64,000 bases of DNA from Chitinophaga hostae (GCF_018224885.1 NZ_JAGTXB010000011.1:124001-188000); one strand, 5' to 3'; positions 7,672-17,212 are shown, counted from the first letter of the stretch. A program made the numbers and translations. The notes: generated from the sequence alone by a model not told the origin.

Positions 7672-8811
7672 ATGAGTAAATGTACTATTGCGCTTGCGCT
7701 GATCATTGTACTGGGCGCCTGTAAAAACAATAAGAGCGGCACCAAACAAACAGGTGTAAAGCCTTACCCGGTTATTGTACTAAAGCCGCAGAGCGCAGTT
7801 ATTAACTCCGATTATCCCGCCAGTGTACAGGGAATGCAGAACATCGAGATCCGGCCCAAAATAGATGGTTATGTAGAAGCTATTTATATTGATGAAGGCG
7901 CCACGGTAAAAAAAGGGCAGCTGTTGTTCCGGATCAGCGCCCCGCAGTACGAGCAGAATGTGAATACCGCGCAGGCCAATATAAAAATAGCTGTGGCGGA
8001 TGTAAACTCCGCACAGATGCAGGTAAATAAGGTAAAGCCGCTGGTAGAAAAAGATATTGTCAGCGCCTACGAACTGGAAGCAGCTGTTTATACCCTCCAA
8101 TCCAAACAGGCCGCCCTGGCCCAGGCCCAGGCGGCGTTCAACAATGCCAAAACGAATTTAAGCTATACGGTGATTACCAGTCCGGCCGATGGCGTGGTAG
8201 GGATACTTCCTTATAAAATCGGCAGCCTGGTAAACAGTACCACTACCAATCCACTGACCACCGTATCCAACATTTCACAGATCTACGCCTATTTTTCCAT
8301 CAATGAACGGCAGGGACTCGATTTTTTCCTGGCCTCCAAAGGCGTCACCCTGCAGGACAAGCTGGCCACCATGCCACCGGTATCGCTGGTATTGGCCAAT
8401 GGTATTATCCTGCCCCGCAAAGGCCGCATAGAAACCGCCAGCGGGCTGATTAACCCGCAAACCGGCGCATTGAATATGAGGGCTACTTTTGAAAATCCCG
8501 ACGGACTGGTACGCAGCGGCAGCAGCGCCATTGTGCGTGTACCCCATACCATAGATACGGCCCTGCTGGTACCGCAAAAAGCCACTTACCAGATCCAGGG
8601 TAAACTATTCGTGTATGTGATGGATGCAGATAATAAAGTGCGCTCGGTAGATATAGGTTCCAATGCTACCGCGGCGGGACAGGCTTTTGTAGTACAACAC
8701 GGCGTAAAAGCAGGGGATAAAATAGTAGTCGACGGTATCAGCAACCTGCGGGAAGACCAGGTGATCAATCCCCGTATGGTTAATGCCGACAGTGTATATA
8801 ACAGTCTCTGA
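7672..8811 (+). CDS. RND efflux periplasmic adaptor (membrane fusion lipoprotein)
   Basis: A 379-residue adaptor of the AcrA/MexA type that links an inner-membrane RND pump to an outer-membrane channel. A lipoprotein signal is visible (lipobox LGAC, Cys16). The lipoyl/barrel-sandwich halves are seen as GYVEAIYIDEGATVKKGQLL and SPADGVVGILPYKIGSLV, separated by an alpha-helical hairpin (about residues 90-150, rich in A, Q and N), followed by beta-barrel and membrane-proximal domains. First gene of a three-gene operon with pump and channel. No regulator gene is adjacent, so control is not apparent. Confidence 0.94.
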   Translation: MSKCTIALALIIVLGACKNNKSGTKQTGVKPYPVIVLKPQSAVINSDYPASVQGMQNIEIRPKIDGYVEAIYIDEGATVKKGQLLFRISAPQYEQNVNTAQANIKIAVADVNSAQMQVNKVKPLVEKDIVSAYELEAAVYTLQSKQAALAQAQAAFNNAKTNLSYTVITSPADGVVGILPYKIGSLVNSTTTNPLTTVSNISQIYAYFSINERQGLDFFLASKGVTLQDKLATMPPVSLVLANGIILPRKGRIETASGLINPQTGALNMRATFENPDGLVRSGSSAIVRVPHTIDTALLVPQKATYQIQGKLFVYVMDADNKVRSVDIGSNATAAGQAFVVQHGVKAGDKIVVDGISNLREDQVINPRMVNADSVYNSL

Positions 8812-8852
8812 GCAAACGGATCATGTTCGCCCGATCCATTTAAAACAATATC

Positions 8853-11800
8853 ATGTTAAGAAGATTTATAGAGCGGCCGGTATTATCAACAGTTGTATCC
8901 ATCATTATCGTCACCCTGGGTATACTGGGGCTGGTATCGCTGCCCATTTCACAATACCCCGACATTGCGCCGCCTACTATCCAGGTGCAAACCTCCTATA
9001 GCGGCGCCAATGCAGATGTGGTACTAAAAAGTGTGGTGGTACCCCTGGAGCAGCAGATCAACGGCGTGGAGAACATGGATTATATTACCTCTACCGCCGG
9101 CAACGACGGTTCTGCCAACATCACGGTAAGTTTTAAAATAGGCAGCGATCCTAACATGGCCGCCGTAAATGTGCAGAATGCCGTGGCCAGGGCTACTCCG
9201 CTGCTGCCACAGGAAGTAACGCGTGCAGGCGTTACCGTGCAGAAAAAACAAACCAGTAACCTGTTGATATTTTCGGTATACAGCACCAACCCCTCCTTTG
9301 ACCAAACATTTTTACAGAACTATACCGACATCAATATCACCCCGGTCATCAAACGTATCCCAGGTGTGGGCGATGCTTCTGCGTCGGGGTCTATGGATTA
9401 TTCCATGCGCATATGGCTGAACAGCCAGGCCATGGCGTCCTATGGGCTGATACCGGCAGATATTACCGCAGCACTGGCGGAACAGAATATACAGGCTGCT
9501 CCCGGGCAGTTTGGAGAAAGCGGCGGACAGGCTTTTCAGTATGTCATCAAGTATCCGGGCACCCTCATAGATACCACGCAGTTTGGCAATATTGTCCTGC
9601 GGTCCAATCTGCGCAGCCGTTTACTGCGCCTCAAAGATGTGGCCCGGATAGAACTGGGCGCCCTCAGTTATTTCAACAGTACCCGCACCAACGGTTATCC
9701 GGCCGTATCAGTGAGCGTAGCGCAGGTAGCCGGTTCCAACGCCCGCGATGTGATCCGCGAAACGCTGAAGGTAATGGATGATGCCTCCAAAACTTTTCCC
9801 AAAGGAGTAAAGTATGTAGTGCTGCAAAACGTGGATGACTTCCTGACCGCATCGATCGACAAAGTATTGCATACGCTCTTTGAAGCGTTTATACTGGTAT
9901 TTATAGTGGTGTTCATTTTCCTGCAGGATTTCCGTTCTACCCTGATACCGGCTATATCCGTTCCCGTGGCCATTATCGGCACCTTCTTCTTCCTGAAATT
10001 ATTCGGCTTTACCATCAACCTCCTCACCCTGTTTGCGCTGATACTGGCCATCGGGATCGTGGTAGACGACGCCATTGTGATCGTGGAAGCCGTGCATGCA
10101 CGATTGGACACGGGATATAAGTCGGCCCGCAAAGCCAGCATTGATGCGCTGGATGAAATTTCCGGCGCCATTGTATCCATCACCCTGGTGATGTCGGCAG
10201 TATTTATCCCGGTGAGTTTTATCGGGGGATCTTCCGGCATCTTTTATAAACAGTTCGGGCTTACGTTGGCTATTGCCATTGTGTTATCGGCCATTAATGC
10301 GCTGACGCTGAGTCCCGCGCTTTGCGCCATTTTCCTGCGTCCTCACGGGAAGGAGCATACGAAAAAGAATTTCCTGCAACGGTTTTACCAGGCTTTCAAT
10401 GTAGCATTTGAACGACTCACTGCACGTTATACCAGCACCCTCACGTTTTTCAGTAAACGGAAATGGATCCCGTTATCGGTACTGGGCCTGTTTTGCGCGG
10501 GATTGTTTATCCTGGCGCGGCTTACGCCTACTGCCTTTGTACCGGAAGAAGACCTGGGTACTATTAACTGCAACATCAGTCTGCCACCAGACGCCTCTTT
10601 GCAACGGACAGATATTGTGGCGCGCAAAATTGAGAAGATCGCCGGCACTGTACCTGAGATCAACAACGTACTGGCCGTTACCGGCCGCGGCCAGCTTTCC
10701 GGCGCCGGCAGCAACTACGCCATGGTGGTAATGCGCCTGATCCCGTGGAACCAGCGCAAAAGAACGATACAACAGATCATTAAAGAATTAAACAAAAAGG
10801 CCACCGATATCACTGAAGCAGAAATCAAATTCTTTGCGCCGGGTACCATACAAGGGTTTGGCGCTTCCAACGGTTTTGCATTCCAACTGCAGGATAAAAC
10901 CGGGGGCGATATTGCACATTTCTACAAAGTCAGCAAAGACTTCCTGGGCGCACTGACCCAGCGGCCGGAAATACAGTTCGCCACTACCTCTTTCAATCCT
11001 AATTTTCCGCAGTACCTCATGAATGTGAATGTGCCGAAGATCAAGGATGCAGGGCTGAATGTTACGGACATCACCAATGCCATGCAGGGATACTTTGGCG
11101 GCATCTATGCATCCAACTTCAATCAATTCGGGCAGCAATACCGGGTAATGGTACAGGCCTCGCCGGAATACAGGATGACGCCGGAAAGTATGAACGCCGT
11201 ATTTGTACGTACAGCCGAGGGCGTTATGGTTCCGATCACGGAGTTTGTAACACTTACACAAACATACGGCCCTCAGTCCATTACGCGGTTCAACCTCTTT
11301 AATTCCATCAGCATCAACGGTACCCCCAATTCATCGTACAGTTCGGGGCAGGCTATTGCTGCCATACAGGAGTCGGCTTCCGAAACGCTGCCACCGGGCT
11401 TTGCCTTTGAGTTTTCCGGTATCACGCGTGAGGAGTTGGCGGGCAGCAGCCAAACGATCTTTATCTTTCTTCTCTGCCTGATTTTCGTATACCTGTTACT
11501 CAGCGCACAATATGAAAGCTACCTGCTGCCCTTTGCCATCCTGCTGGCGATTCCGGTAGGAATATCCGGCGCATTTCTATTTGCGATGATATTTGGTATC
11601 AGCAATAATATTTATGTGCAGATAACGCTCATTATGCTGATTGGATTGCTGGCCAAAAATGCGATCCTGATCGTGGAATATGCGGCAGAAAGAAGAAGAG
11701 GCGGTATGAGCATTGCCGAAGCGGCGGTCAGCGGCGCCAAGGCCAGGTTACGGCCTATTCTCATGACTTCTTTTGCTTTTATCCTGGGCCTGGTACCGCT

Positions 11801-12011
11801 GATGCTGGCCACCGGCGCGGGCGCCAACGGCAACCGGTCTATCGGAACAGGCGCAGTGGGCGGTATGTTGGTGGGTACTGTTTTTGGTATATTCATTACC
11901 CCTGCTTTGTTTATCGTCTTCCAGACATTCCAGGAAAAAATAAAGCGCGCACCGGAAGAGGATGAAGATGAAACGGACGGGCCTCCGCAAACAGCGCCGA
12001 CCCTCTCTTAA
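8853..12011 (+). CDS. RND efflux pump, HAE1/AcrB family
   Basis: A 1052-residue inner-membrane RND transporter, the full length of the HAE1 family. It starts MLRRFIERPVLSTVVS and shows the proton-relay pair Asp-Asp in GIVVDDAIVIVEAVHARL (TM4) and the TM10 Lys in GLLAKNAILIVEYA. Twelve helices and two large periplasmic loops are evident. It pumps hydrophobic or amphiphilic compounds by proton antiport, passing them to the adaptor upstream and channel downstream. The gaps of about 41 bp on each side support one operon. Substrates cannot be told. Confidence 0.95.
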   Translation: MLRRFIERPVLSTVVSIIIVTLGILGLVSLPISQYPDIAPPTIQVQTSYSGANADVVLKSVVVPLEQQINGVENMDYITSTAGNDGSANITVSFKIGSDPNMAAVNVQNAVARATPLLPQEVTRAGVTVQKKQTSNLLIFSVYSTNPSFDQTFLQNYTDINITPVIKRIPGVGDASASGSMDYSMRIWLNSQAMASYGLIPADITAALAEQNIQAAPGQFGESGGQAFQYVIKYPGTLIDTTQFGNIVLRSNLRSRLLRLKDVARIELGALSYFNSTRTNGYPAVSVSVAQVAGSNARDVIRETLKVMDDASKTFPKGVKYVVLQNVDDFLTASIDKVLHTLFEAFILVFIVVFIFLQDFRSTLIPAISVPVAIIGTFFFLKLFGFTINLLTLFALILAIGIVVDDAIVIVEAVHARLDTGYKSARKASIDALDEISGAIVSITLVMSAVFIPVSFIGGSSGIFYKQFGLTLAIAIVLSAINALTLSPALCAIFLRPHGKEHTKKNFLQRFYQAFNVAFERLTARYTSTLTFFSKRKWIPLSVLGLFCAGLFILARLTPTAFVPEEDLGTINCNISLPPDASLQRTDIVARKIEKIAGTVPEINNVLAVTGRGQLSGAGSNYAMVVMRLIPWNQRKRTIQQIIKELNKKATDITEAEIKFFAPGTIQGFGASNGFAFQLQDKTGGDIAHFYKVSKDFLGALTQRPEIQFATTSFNPNFPQYLMNVNVPKIKDAGLNVTDITNAMQGYFGGIYASNFNQFGQQYRVMVQASPEYRMTPESMNAVFVRTAEGVMVPITEFVTLTQTYGPQSITRFNLFNSISINGTPNSSYSSGQAIAAIQESASETLPPGFAFEFSGITREELAGSSQTIFIFLLCLIFVYLLLSAQYESYLLPFAILLAIPVGISGAFLFAMIFGISNNIYVQITLIMLIGLLAKNAILIVEYAAERRRGGMSIAEAAVSGAKARLRPILMTSFAFILGLVPLMLATGAGANGNRSIGTGAVGGMLVGTVFGIFITPALFIVFQTFQEKIKRAPEEDEDETDGPPQTAPTLS

Positions 12012-12052
12012 AATTAACGCCTGTCATAAACAGGGCATCAAAATATTAGTAC

Positions 12053-13441
12053 ATGCGTTTTCGTGTTTCATTACATATTATTTTACTAAGCGGCGGTATA
12101 GCATTACTATTATCGGCCTGCCATATTATAAAACCCTACCAGTCGCCGGTTATCGCCGACAACCATCTTTACCGGGATATAGCCGCCACCGATACCAATA
12201 CCATCGCTACGCTGCATTGGAAAGAAATATTTACCGACACCCTGCTGCAGCAACTGGTTGCGGAAGGCATCCGTAATAACCTGGATCTCCAGGTAGCCTG
12301 GTCGCGTATGCGGCAGGCTACCGCCAGCTACTCACAAAGCCGGCAAGCGCTGTATCCTGCGGTGAATGCGGACGCCGGGGCAACCATTGCCGGCGCCTCC
12401 AATCAACAGCGTACAGGCAGGAGCGTTATACCGCAACAATACAGTGCGCAACTCACCGCCACCTGGGAAGCTGATATATGGGGTAAGCTGCGCAGCAGCC
12501 GGCGTGCGGGTCTTGCGGCCATGTTACAGGCCACTGCCAACGCGCAGGCGGTACAAACGGGTTTAATTGCCGATATTGCGAACAACTATTACAACCTGAT
12601 GGCGTTGGATCAGCAGCTGGCTATCACGCAAAAAACAGTAGTCAACTGGCAGGCCACCGTGGAGGTTATGAAGGAGCTGAAAAAAGCAGATGTGGTAACC
12701 GGGGCGGCGGTGGTGCAAAGTGAAGCAAGCCGCTACGCCGCGGAGGTAACAATTCCTGACCTGAAGCAATCTATCCGGGAAACGGAAAACACGATAAACC
12801 TTTTGCTGGGAAGGGTTTCCGGCCCTGTAGCAAGAGGTAGTATTGATCAGCAGGAACCCGTGATGCTATTAAAAACAGGCGTGCCGGCACAACTGCTCGC
12901 CAACAGGCCGGATGTGCGGGCAGCGGAATATAACCTGCGGTATTATTTTGAACAGACCAATGTAGCGCGTACCTACTTCTACCCTGCCCTTACCATCAGT
13001 GCTTCCGGCGGTTACACCAGCTATTTTTCGCTCACCGGCCCGGGGTCCTGGCTGAGTAACCTGGCTGCCGGTCTTGCCCAACCGGTGTTTAACCAGGGCG
13101 TCAACAAAACGAGGCTGAAAATAGCGCAGGAACAGCAGCAACAGGCAGCACTCGGCTTCCGCACAGCGGTATTAACGGCCGGCCAGGAAGTATCCAATGC
13201 TTTGTATTCGTATCAAACAGCACAGGAAAAGGCCAACTCACGGCGGTTGCAGCTGCAAAACCTGCAGTTGTCGGTAGAATATACCCAGGAACTGGTGAGA
13301 TACGGGTTCGCGAACTATACGGAGGTATTGAATGCACAACAAAGTTTGCTGTCTGCCCAACTCAATAAAATAAATGATCACCTGCAACAGCTGCAGGCCA
13401 TTGTATTCCTATACCGTGCACTGGGTGGCGGATGGCAATAA
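12053..13441 (+). CDS. Outer-membrane efflux lipoprotein (OprM/NodT type)
   Basis: A 462-residue TolC-family channel. The lipobox LSAC (Cys23) marks it as an outer-membrane lipoprotein. Two repeated coiled-coil/beta halves are visible, including the conserved LLANRPDVRAAEYNLR and the TEVLNAQQSLLSAQL helix near the C-terminus. It is the exit duct for the RND pump in front of it. The gene ends one base before the convergent VOC gene begins its 3' end, leaving no intergenic space and so no separate terminator. Confidence 0.94.
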   Translation: MRFRVSLHIILLSGGIALLLSACHIIKPYQSPVIADNHLYRDIAATDTNTIATLHWKEIFTDTLLQQLVAEGIRNNLDLQVAWSRMRQATASYSQSRQALYPAVNADAGATIAGASNQQRTGRSVIPQQYSAQLTATWEADIWGKLRSSRRAGLAAMLQATANAQAVQTGLIADIANNYYNLMALDQQLAITQKTVVNWQATVEVMKELKKADVVTGAAVVQSEASRYAAEVTIPDLKQSIRETENTINLLLGRVSGPVARGSIDQQEPVMLLKTGVPAQLLANRPDVRAAEYNLRYYFEQTNVARTYFYPALTISASGGYTSYFSLTGPGSWLSNLAAGLAQPVFNQGVNKTRLKIAQEQQQQAALGFRTAVLTAGQEVSNALYSYQTAQEKANSRRLQLQNLQLSVEYTQELVRYGFANYTEVLNAQQSLLSAQLNKINDHLQQLQAIVFLYRALGGGWQ

Positions 13442-13813
13442 CTATGTCACCATGACCAGCACCAGCCGGAAACCATCGGGATCTACCAGGGTAATACCAT
13501 GTTTGTTCCAGTAAGGATTTTTTGCTTTTACTTCCGGAGTACCCACCTTCCTGGCCTTCTCCAGTATACGGGTAAATGCCTCCCTTGTTTCGGGGTATAA
13601 TACCAGCACATCATCATCGTCGGGCTGATGTTGGGGCGGCTCGTCCGATACCGTAAACTCCAGGTGCCAGTTTTCTCCCGGAATACCGAGAAATACGCCA
13701 TCATAGCGGTTATGATCCAGGAAAGATCCTAATTGCCGGAAGCCTAATACCTCCTGGTAAAAAGTGATGATCTGATCTAATGAAGTGGTGTGCCGGGCGA
13801 CTCTTAATCTCAT
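13442..13813 (-). CDS. VOC-family (glyoxalase-like) protein
   Basis: A 123-residue single-domain vicinal oxygen chelate protein. Visible family features are LDQIITFYQEVLGFRQLGSF in the first module and the terminal DPDGFRLVLVMV, with a Glu (HLEF) that can be a metal ligand. It resembles the YycE-like branch. Function within the superfamily (lyase, dioxygenase, resistance protein) cannot be assigned. It is convergent and abutting with the RND channel gene. Confidence 0.85.
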   Translation of the reverse strand: MRLRVARHTTSLDQIITFYQEVLGFRQLGSFLDHNRYDGVFLGIPGENWHLEFTVSDEPPQHQPDDDDVLVLYPETREAFTRILEKARKVGTPEVKAKNPYWNKHGITLVDPDGFRLVLVMVT

Positions 13814-13917
13814 GACAATACAATGCTTTTGTTGCAGATACAGTAGGCTGAATTTACAACATCCTGTTTACCCGTGCAGCAAAAATCAATACAATGACAA
13901 TAAGATAATGGAAAAAT

Positions 13918-14541
13918 TTAAGCCCCTATCAGCAGCTCCTGGCGAAAAGGCAATGCAGGCAAGGTTTCTGTAGTGTTCAGCACTTCATCCACCAATCCAA
14001 ATTCTTTTGCTTCCATGGCGGTCATGAAGTGATCATTCTTAAATGCCGCGGCTACTTCTTCAACAGTGCGACCGGCATGTTTTGATATTACCTGGAATGT
14101 TTTATCCTGTAACCGTTGCTGCTCCCGGAAAGCGATGCCTACATCCTCTGTATATCCTTTGGCGCCACCACTGGATGGATGCATGTGGATAGTGGCGTTG
14201 GGCAGCGCAAACCGCTGTCCTGTAGCACCGGCAGTGAGAATAATGGTGCCCATACTACCTGTGAAACCCACGGCCATGGTGGATACCGGCGACTTAAGAA
14301 TTTTCATGGTGTCGTAGATGGCCAGTCCCGCGTAAATAACGCCGCCGGGACTGTTGATATACATATTAATGGGCCGGTGGTTTTCACTGTCGAGGTACAG
14401 GAGCTGCGCCACCATGAGGTTAGCCACCTGGTCATCGATAGCCGTACCGAGGAAAACGATCCGTTCTTTCAGGAGCAGGCTATATATATCAAAGGCGCCG
14501 CGGCTATCGCCGTCGATAACCGTAGGAACAAGAAATGCCAT
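13918..14541 (-). CDS. ClpP-family serine protease
   Basis: A 207-residue ClpP protease. The catalytic triad is present: Ser96 in GFTGSMGTII, His121 in IHMHPSSGG and Asp170 in KNDHFMTA. INSPGGVIYAGLAIYDTM is the oligomer/oxyanion strand. Canonical enzymes have HQP after the active His; here it reads HPSS, suggesting a divergent, perhaps accessory, ClpP. It is the last gene of a three-gene operon after a sigma factor and a small anti-sigma-like protein, 1 nt from the latter. No Clp ATPase gene is in the window, so it would rely on a ClpX/ClpA/ClpC from elsewhere. Whether it is the housekeeping ClpP is uncertain. Confidence 0.92.
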   Translation of the reverse strand: MAFLVPTVIDGDSRGAFDIYSLLLKERIVFLGTAIDDQVANLMVAQLLYLDSENHRPINMYINSPGGVIYAGLAIYDTMKILKSPVSTMAVGFTGSMGTIILTAGATGQRFALPNATIHMHPSSGGAKGYTEDVGIAFREQQRLQDKTFQVISKHAGRTVEEVAAAFKNDHFMTAMEAKEFGLVDEVLNTTETLPALPFRQELLIGA

Positions 14542-14542
14542 T

Positions 14543-14800
14543 TTATTTAAAAATTGAAGTGATGGATTGGTGAAAGTGATCTTCTTTCATGAGCCGTTGA
14601 AAAACAATATCCAGTTGTGCGCGTTTTTCTTCCCTGGCCAGCCAAAACAAGAGCTGCAGGGCTTTCCGCTGATAGCGTACTTTTTCCCGCAAGGCCGGTG
14701 CAACCAGCATACGGGCCTGGAATACCAGTCGCACCGGGGCGGTCATTTCCTGCAACAGGTAGCGGTCTATTTCCCGTATTTCAGCTAACTGTTTCCGCAT
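14543..14800 (-). CDS. Small anti-sigma-like protein
   Basis: An 85-residue soluble protein with no membrane segment or zinc-ligand cluster. Residues about 10-45 read IDRYLLQEMTAPVRLVFQAR followed by a P-x-L-x-x-x-V pattern, which resembles the N-terminal helical segment of anti-sigma factors (YLLGEL...F...L...P.L...V). It overlaps the sigma-factor gene by 20 nt and is followed 1 nt later by ClpP, so the three are made together. An anti-sigma role is inferred from that pattern and the context; it could equally be an unrelated helical adaptor. Confidence 0.7.
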   Translation of the reverse strand: MRKQLAEIREIDRYLLQEMTAPVRLVFQARMLVAPALREKVRYQRKALQLLFWLAREEKRAQLDIVFQRLMKEDHFHQSITSIFK

Positions 14801-15302
14801 AGTCTGACTGTTTAATCTGTTCCCTTACTTTTTCCAGGCACTTGTATTTCTGCACGCTGGCAGAATGCGGAGTTTTAAAATCAAATCCGGCTGCTATTTC
14901 CTGTATGGAAAGATGATCATAATAGAATGCCTGCAACAGTTGCAAACACCGTTTCCCGGCGGCTTTTACGTAGTTGAGCACAGATCGCTCTACCGGCGGC
15001 AGCGCATAATAATCTGCCGGTACACTGATGTCGCTGTTAATATTTTCGAGAGATGTATAACGCCCCGTTTGTTTCATTTTCCTGATACAGCAAATCCTGG
15101 CGATCCCCATAATATATGCCTGTGCCGGAACATTGGCAGGCAATGTTTGCTGCCGTTGTTTTTCCAGGTAGATGATGACTGCATCCTGGAACACATCTTT
15201 GGCCATTTCCAGGTTACCATTCATACGGTGTACCATTCTTGCTACCTGTGGAAGCAAGTTCCTGTATATTTCCTCCAGCCATTGGTCTTCATGATTACGC
15301 AT
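14781..15302 (-). CDS. RNA polymerase sigma-70 family factor
   Basis: A 173-residue ECF-sized sigma factor. Region 2 is seen in LPQVARMVHRMNGNLEMAKD-type sequence followed by VFQDAVIIYL, and region 4 in HLSIQEIAAGFDFKTPHSAS with the recognition-helix end VQKYKCLEKVR, typical of Bacteroidota. It is the first gene of an operon with the small anti-sigma-like protein (20-nt overlap) and ClpP. It is divergent from the ABC-F gene, about 308 bp away. The regulon is unknown. Confidence 0.88.
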   Translation of the reverse strand: MRNHEDQWLEEIYRNLLPQVARMVHRMNGNLEMAKDVFQDAVIIYLEKQRQQTLPANVPAQAYIMGIARICCIRKMKQTGRYTSLENINSDISVPADYYALPPVERSVLNYVKAAGKRCLQLLQAFYYDHLSIQEIAAGFDFKTPHSASVQKYKCLEKVREQIKQSDYAETVS

Positions 15303-15370
15303 ATGAAACCGTTTTATATACCAGTGTCAGAAAATGAAGGGATATCACCCAAAATTTAAGATTATTTTTT

Positions 15371-15378
15371 TACCTTTG
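15371..15378 (+). promoter_or_regulatory. -7 promoter box, ABC-F leader
   Basis: TACCTTTG matches TAnnTTTG exactly. No TTTG is seen at the usual -33 spacing. It predicts a transcript start near 15385 and a leader of about 225 nt. Confidence 0.4.
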
Positions 15379-15429
15379 CCCCATCATGAAATTATAACCC
15401 ACATATCACCATCAGGCTCATCCTGTAAA

Positions 15430-15450
15430 CACGCCACCCGGCGTGCTTTT
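15430..15450 (+). terminator. Attenuator-like hairpin in the ABC-F leader
   Basis: Stem CACGCC/GGCGTG (15430-15435 with 15440-15445), loop ACCC, then CTTTT. It sits inside the leader between the -7 box and the start codon. The stem is short, so this is a weak terminator candidate that could work in attenuation. Confidence 0.35.
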
Positions 15451-15610
15451 CCATACATAAGTATTTTATTCACTGCAAAAAATACAGCGATGCCGAAGCA
15501 TACGCTGATCTGTTCATTTAAATTTACTGACATGAAAATGATGACCATCATCTCCCGCCCTTGCAAACGGACTATGTCCATGATCATTCATTTCAAAACG
15601 ATATTATTAT

Positions 15611-17212
15611 ATGCTTATCAGCGCACAGGATATTGCTTACCGGCTCCCTTCCGGAGAAACACTGTTCCAGGATATTTATTTTACGCTTAACAAAGGAGAA
15701 AAGGCGGCCATTGCCGGGCATAATGGCGCGGGCAAGTCTACCTTATTAAAGATCATTGCCGGCCAGGAAAAAGCCTATACAGGTACCGTTGCGGCCAGTG
15801 AGCAACTATATTATGTACCGCAACACTTCGGGCATTTCAACCAGCTCAGTGTAGCCGCTGCCGCTGGTATCGACACAAAGTTACGCGCCCTATCGGCCGT
15901 GATCGACGGAGACACTGATCCGCAGCTGTTTGACATCATAGGCGACGACTGGGATATTGCCGCCCGCTACGAGGCTGCCATTGAAAAATGGGGCATCCCG
16001 GCCATCCGGCCGGAACAGCCGCTATCAGCGCTGAGCGGCGGTGAAAAAACAAGACTGTTTCTTTCCGGTATCGATATATTTGAACCTCCGGTAGTACTGC
16101 TGGATGAACCCACCAATCACCTCGACTATATAGCGCGGGAACAGCTGTATCAATGGGTGGCCACCACCAATTGCACCTTGCTGGTTGTAAGCCACGACCG
16201 AGAACTGCTGCGCCTCTGCCACCCCATCTGGGAACTGCAGGCCGATGGTATCAAAGCCTATGGCGGTAACTATGATTTTTACGCAGCACAAAAAGAGGTG
16301 GAAACAAATGCATTGCAGCAGCGCATCGCCCACCAGGAAAAAACCTGGAAGGAAGCAAAAAAACAGCGGCAGATAGCGATAGAACGCAAACAGCATGCAG
16401 ACGCCCAGGCCAGGAAAAAAGCGAAGACAGGTGGTATACCAAAAATTTTGCTGAATGGCCGGAAGAACGCCGCGGAAGTATCCACCGCCAAACTGGACCA
16501 GCTACATACCGATAAAGTCAGCGAGCTGCGGGCAGAATACCAGGAAGTGGCCGCCATGGCACAGTTACAACGCATCATGAAAGGCTTCTTCGAACAGTCA
16601 GGATTACATCGCGGAAAAATACTGGTGGAGGCAAACGGGCTTAATTACGGCTGGACAGACGGCCAACTGCTGTGGGAATCACCACGCTCGTTTACTATCC
16701 GCAGTGGCGACCGGCTGGCTATTACTGGTCCCAATGGCAGCGGTAAATCCAGTTTATTCCAGCTGATACTGGGTCGTGTGATGCCCACTACCGGGCAATT
16801 ATACGTAGCCGATACCCGCACCTTGTTGCTGGACCAGGATTACAGCCTGATAGACCGCAGTAAAACCGTATTAGACCAGGTGCTGGCCTTTAATGAAACC
16901 GGTCTCGAAACCGCCATGGTAAAAACGGTACTGGTGAATTTCCTTTTCGGACCCGACACCTGGGATAAATCCTGCGCGGTGCTGAGCGGAGGGGAAATGT
17001 TGCGGCTGGCGCTTTGCAGTATGACCCTGCAAAACAAAACACCGGATATGATTATGCTCGATGAACCCACCAATAACCTGGATCTTGCCAATATTAATAT
17101 CCTGACAAAGATCTTTGCTGATTATAAAGGAACATTGTTGGTGATATCTCACGATAAAAACTTTATCAGGGAGGTAAATGCGGGAACTGAAATTGCATTG
17201 GCAAAAGCGTAA
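15611..17212 (+). CDS. ABC-F family ATP-binding protein
   Basis: A 533-residue protein with two ABC ATPase domains and no membrane domain, the ABC-F layout. Domain 1 has Walker A GHNGAGKST, signature LSGGEKTR and Walker B VVLLDEPTNHLD. Domain 2 has GPNGSGKSS, LSGGEMLR and MIMLDEPTNNLD. A charged, K/Q/E-rich helical linker between them (about 215-300) corresponds to the P-site tRNA interaction motif region. ABC-F proteins bind the ribosome; they act in translation control or in ribosome protection against antibiotics. Which applies here is unknown, though the long leader would suit drug-responsive attenuation. The gene is monocistronic. Confidence 0.9.
   Translation: MLISAQDIAYRLPSGETLFQDIYFTLNKGEKAAIAGHNGAGKSTLLKIIAGQEKAYTGTVAASEQLYYVPQHFGHFNQLSVAAAAGIDTKLRALSAVIDGDTDPQLFDIIGDDWDIAARYEAAIEKWGIPAIRPEQPLSALSGGEKTRLFLSGIDIFEPPVVLLDEPTNHLDYIAREQLYQWVATTNCTLLVVSHDRELLRLCHPIWELQADGIKAYGGNYDFYAAQKEVETNALQQRIAHQEKTWKEAKKQRQIAIERKQHADAQARKKAKTGGIPKILLNGRKNAAEVSTAKLDQLHTDKVSELRAEYQEVAAMAQLQRIMKGFFEQSGLHRGKILVEANGLNYGWTDGQLLWESPRSFTIRSGDRLAITGPNGSGKSSLFQLILGRVMPTTGQLYVADTRTLLLDQDYSLIDRSKTVLDQVLAFNETGLETAMVKTVLVNFLFGPDTWDKSCAVLSGGEMLRLALCSMTLQNKTPDMIMLDEPTNNLDLANINILTKIFADYKGTLLVISHDKNFIREVNAGTEIALAKA

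Larger units (their letters stand above)
15303..15610. other. Divergent intergenic region with probable leader of the ABC-F gene
   Basis: A perfect -7 box (TACCTTTG, 15371-15378) lies about 230 nt before the ABC-F start, so the mRNA has a long leader. The leader contains a GC hairpin followed by CTTTT (15430-15450) and a run of ATG codons around 15490-15580 in a frame that overlaps the ABC-F start. No independent gene is supported. Confidence 0.45.

Noticed and set aside
13918..14541. ClpP with a missing catalytic Asp
   Set aside because: A first alignment seemed to place Ala at the Asp position, but the catalytic Asp is the later one in the RDRF-type motif and is present as Asp170 in NDHF.
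15334..15690. 118-codon plus-strand frame across the ABC-F start
   Set aside because: It overlaps the ABC-F gene in another frame and lacks any family match; part of it might act as a leader peptide, but it is not a standalone gene.
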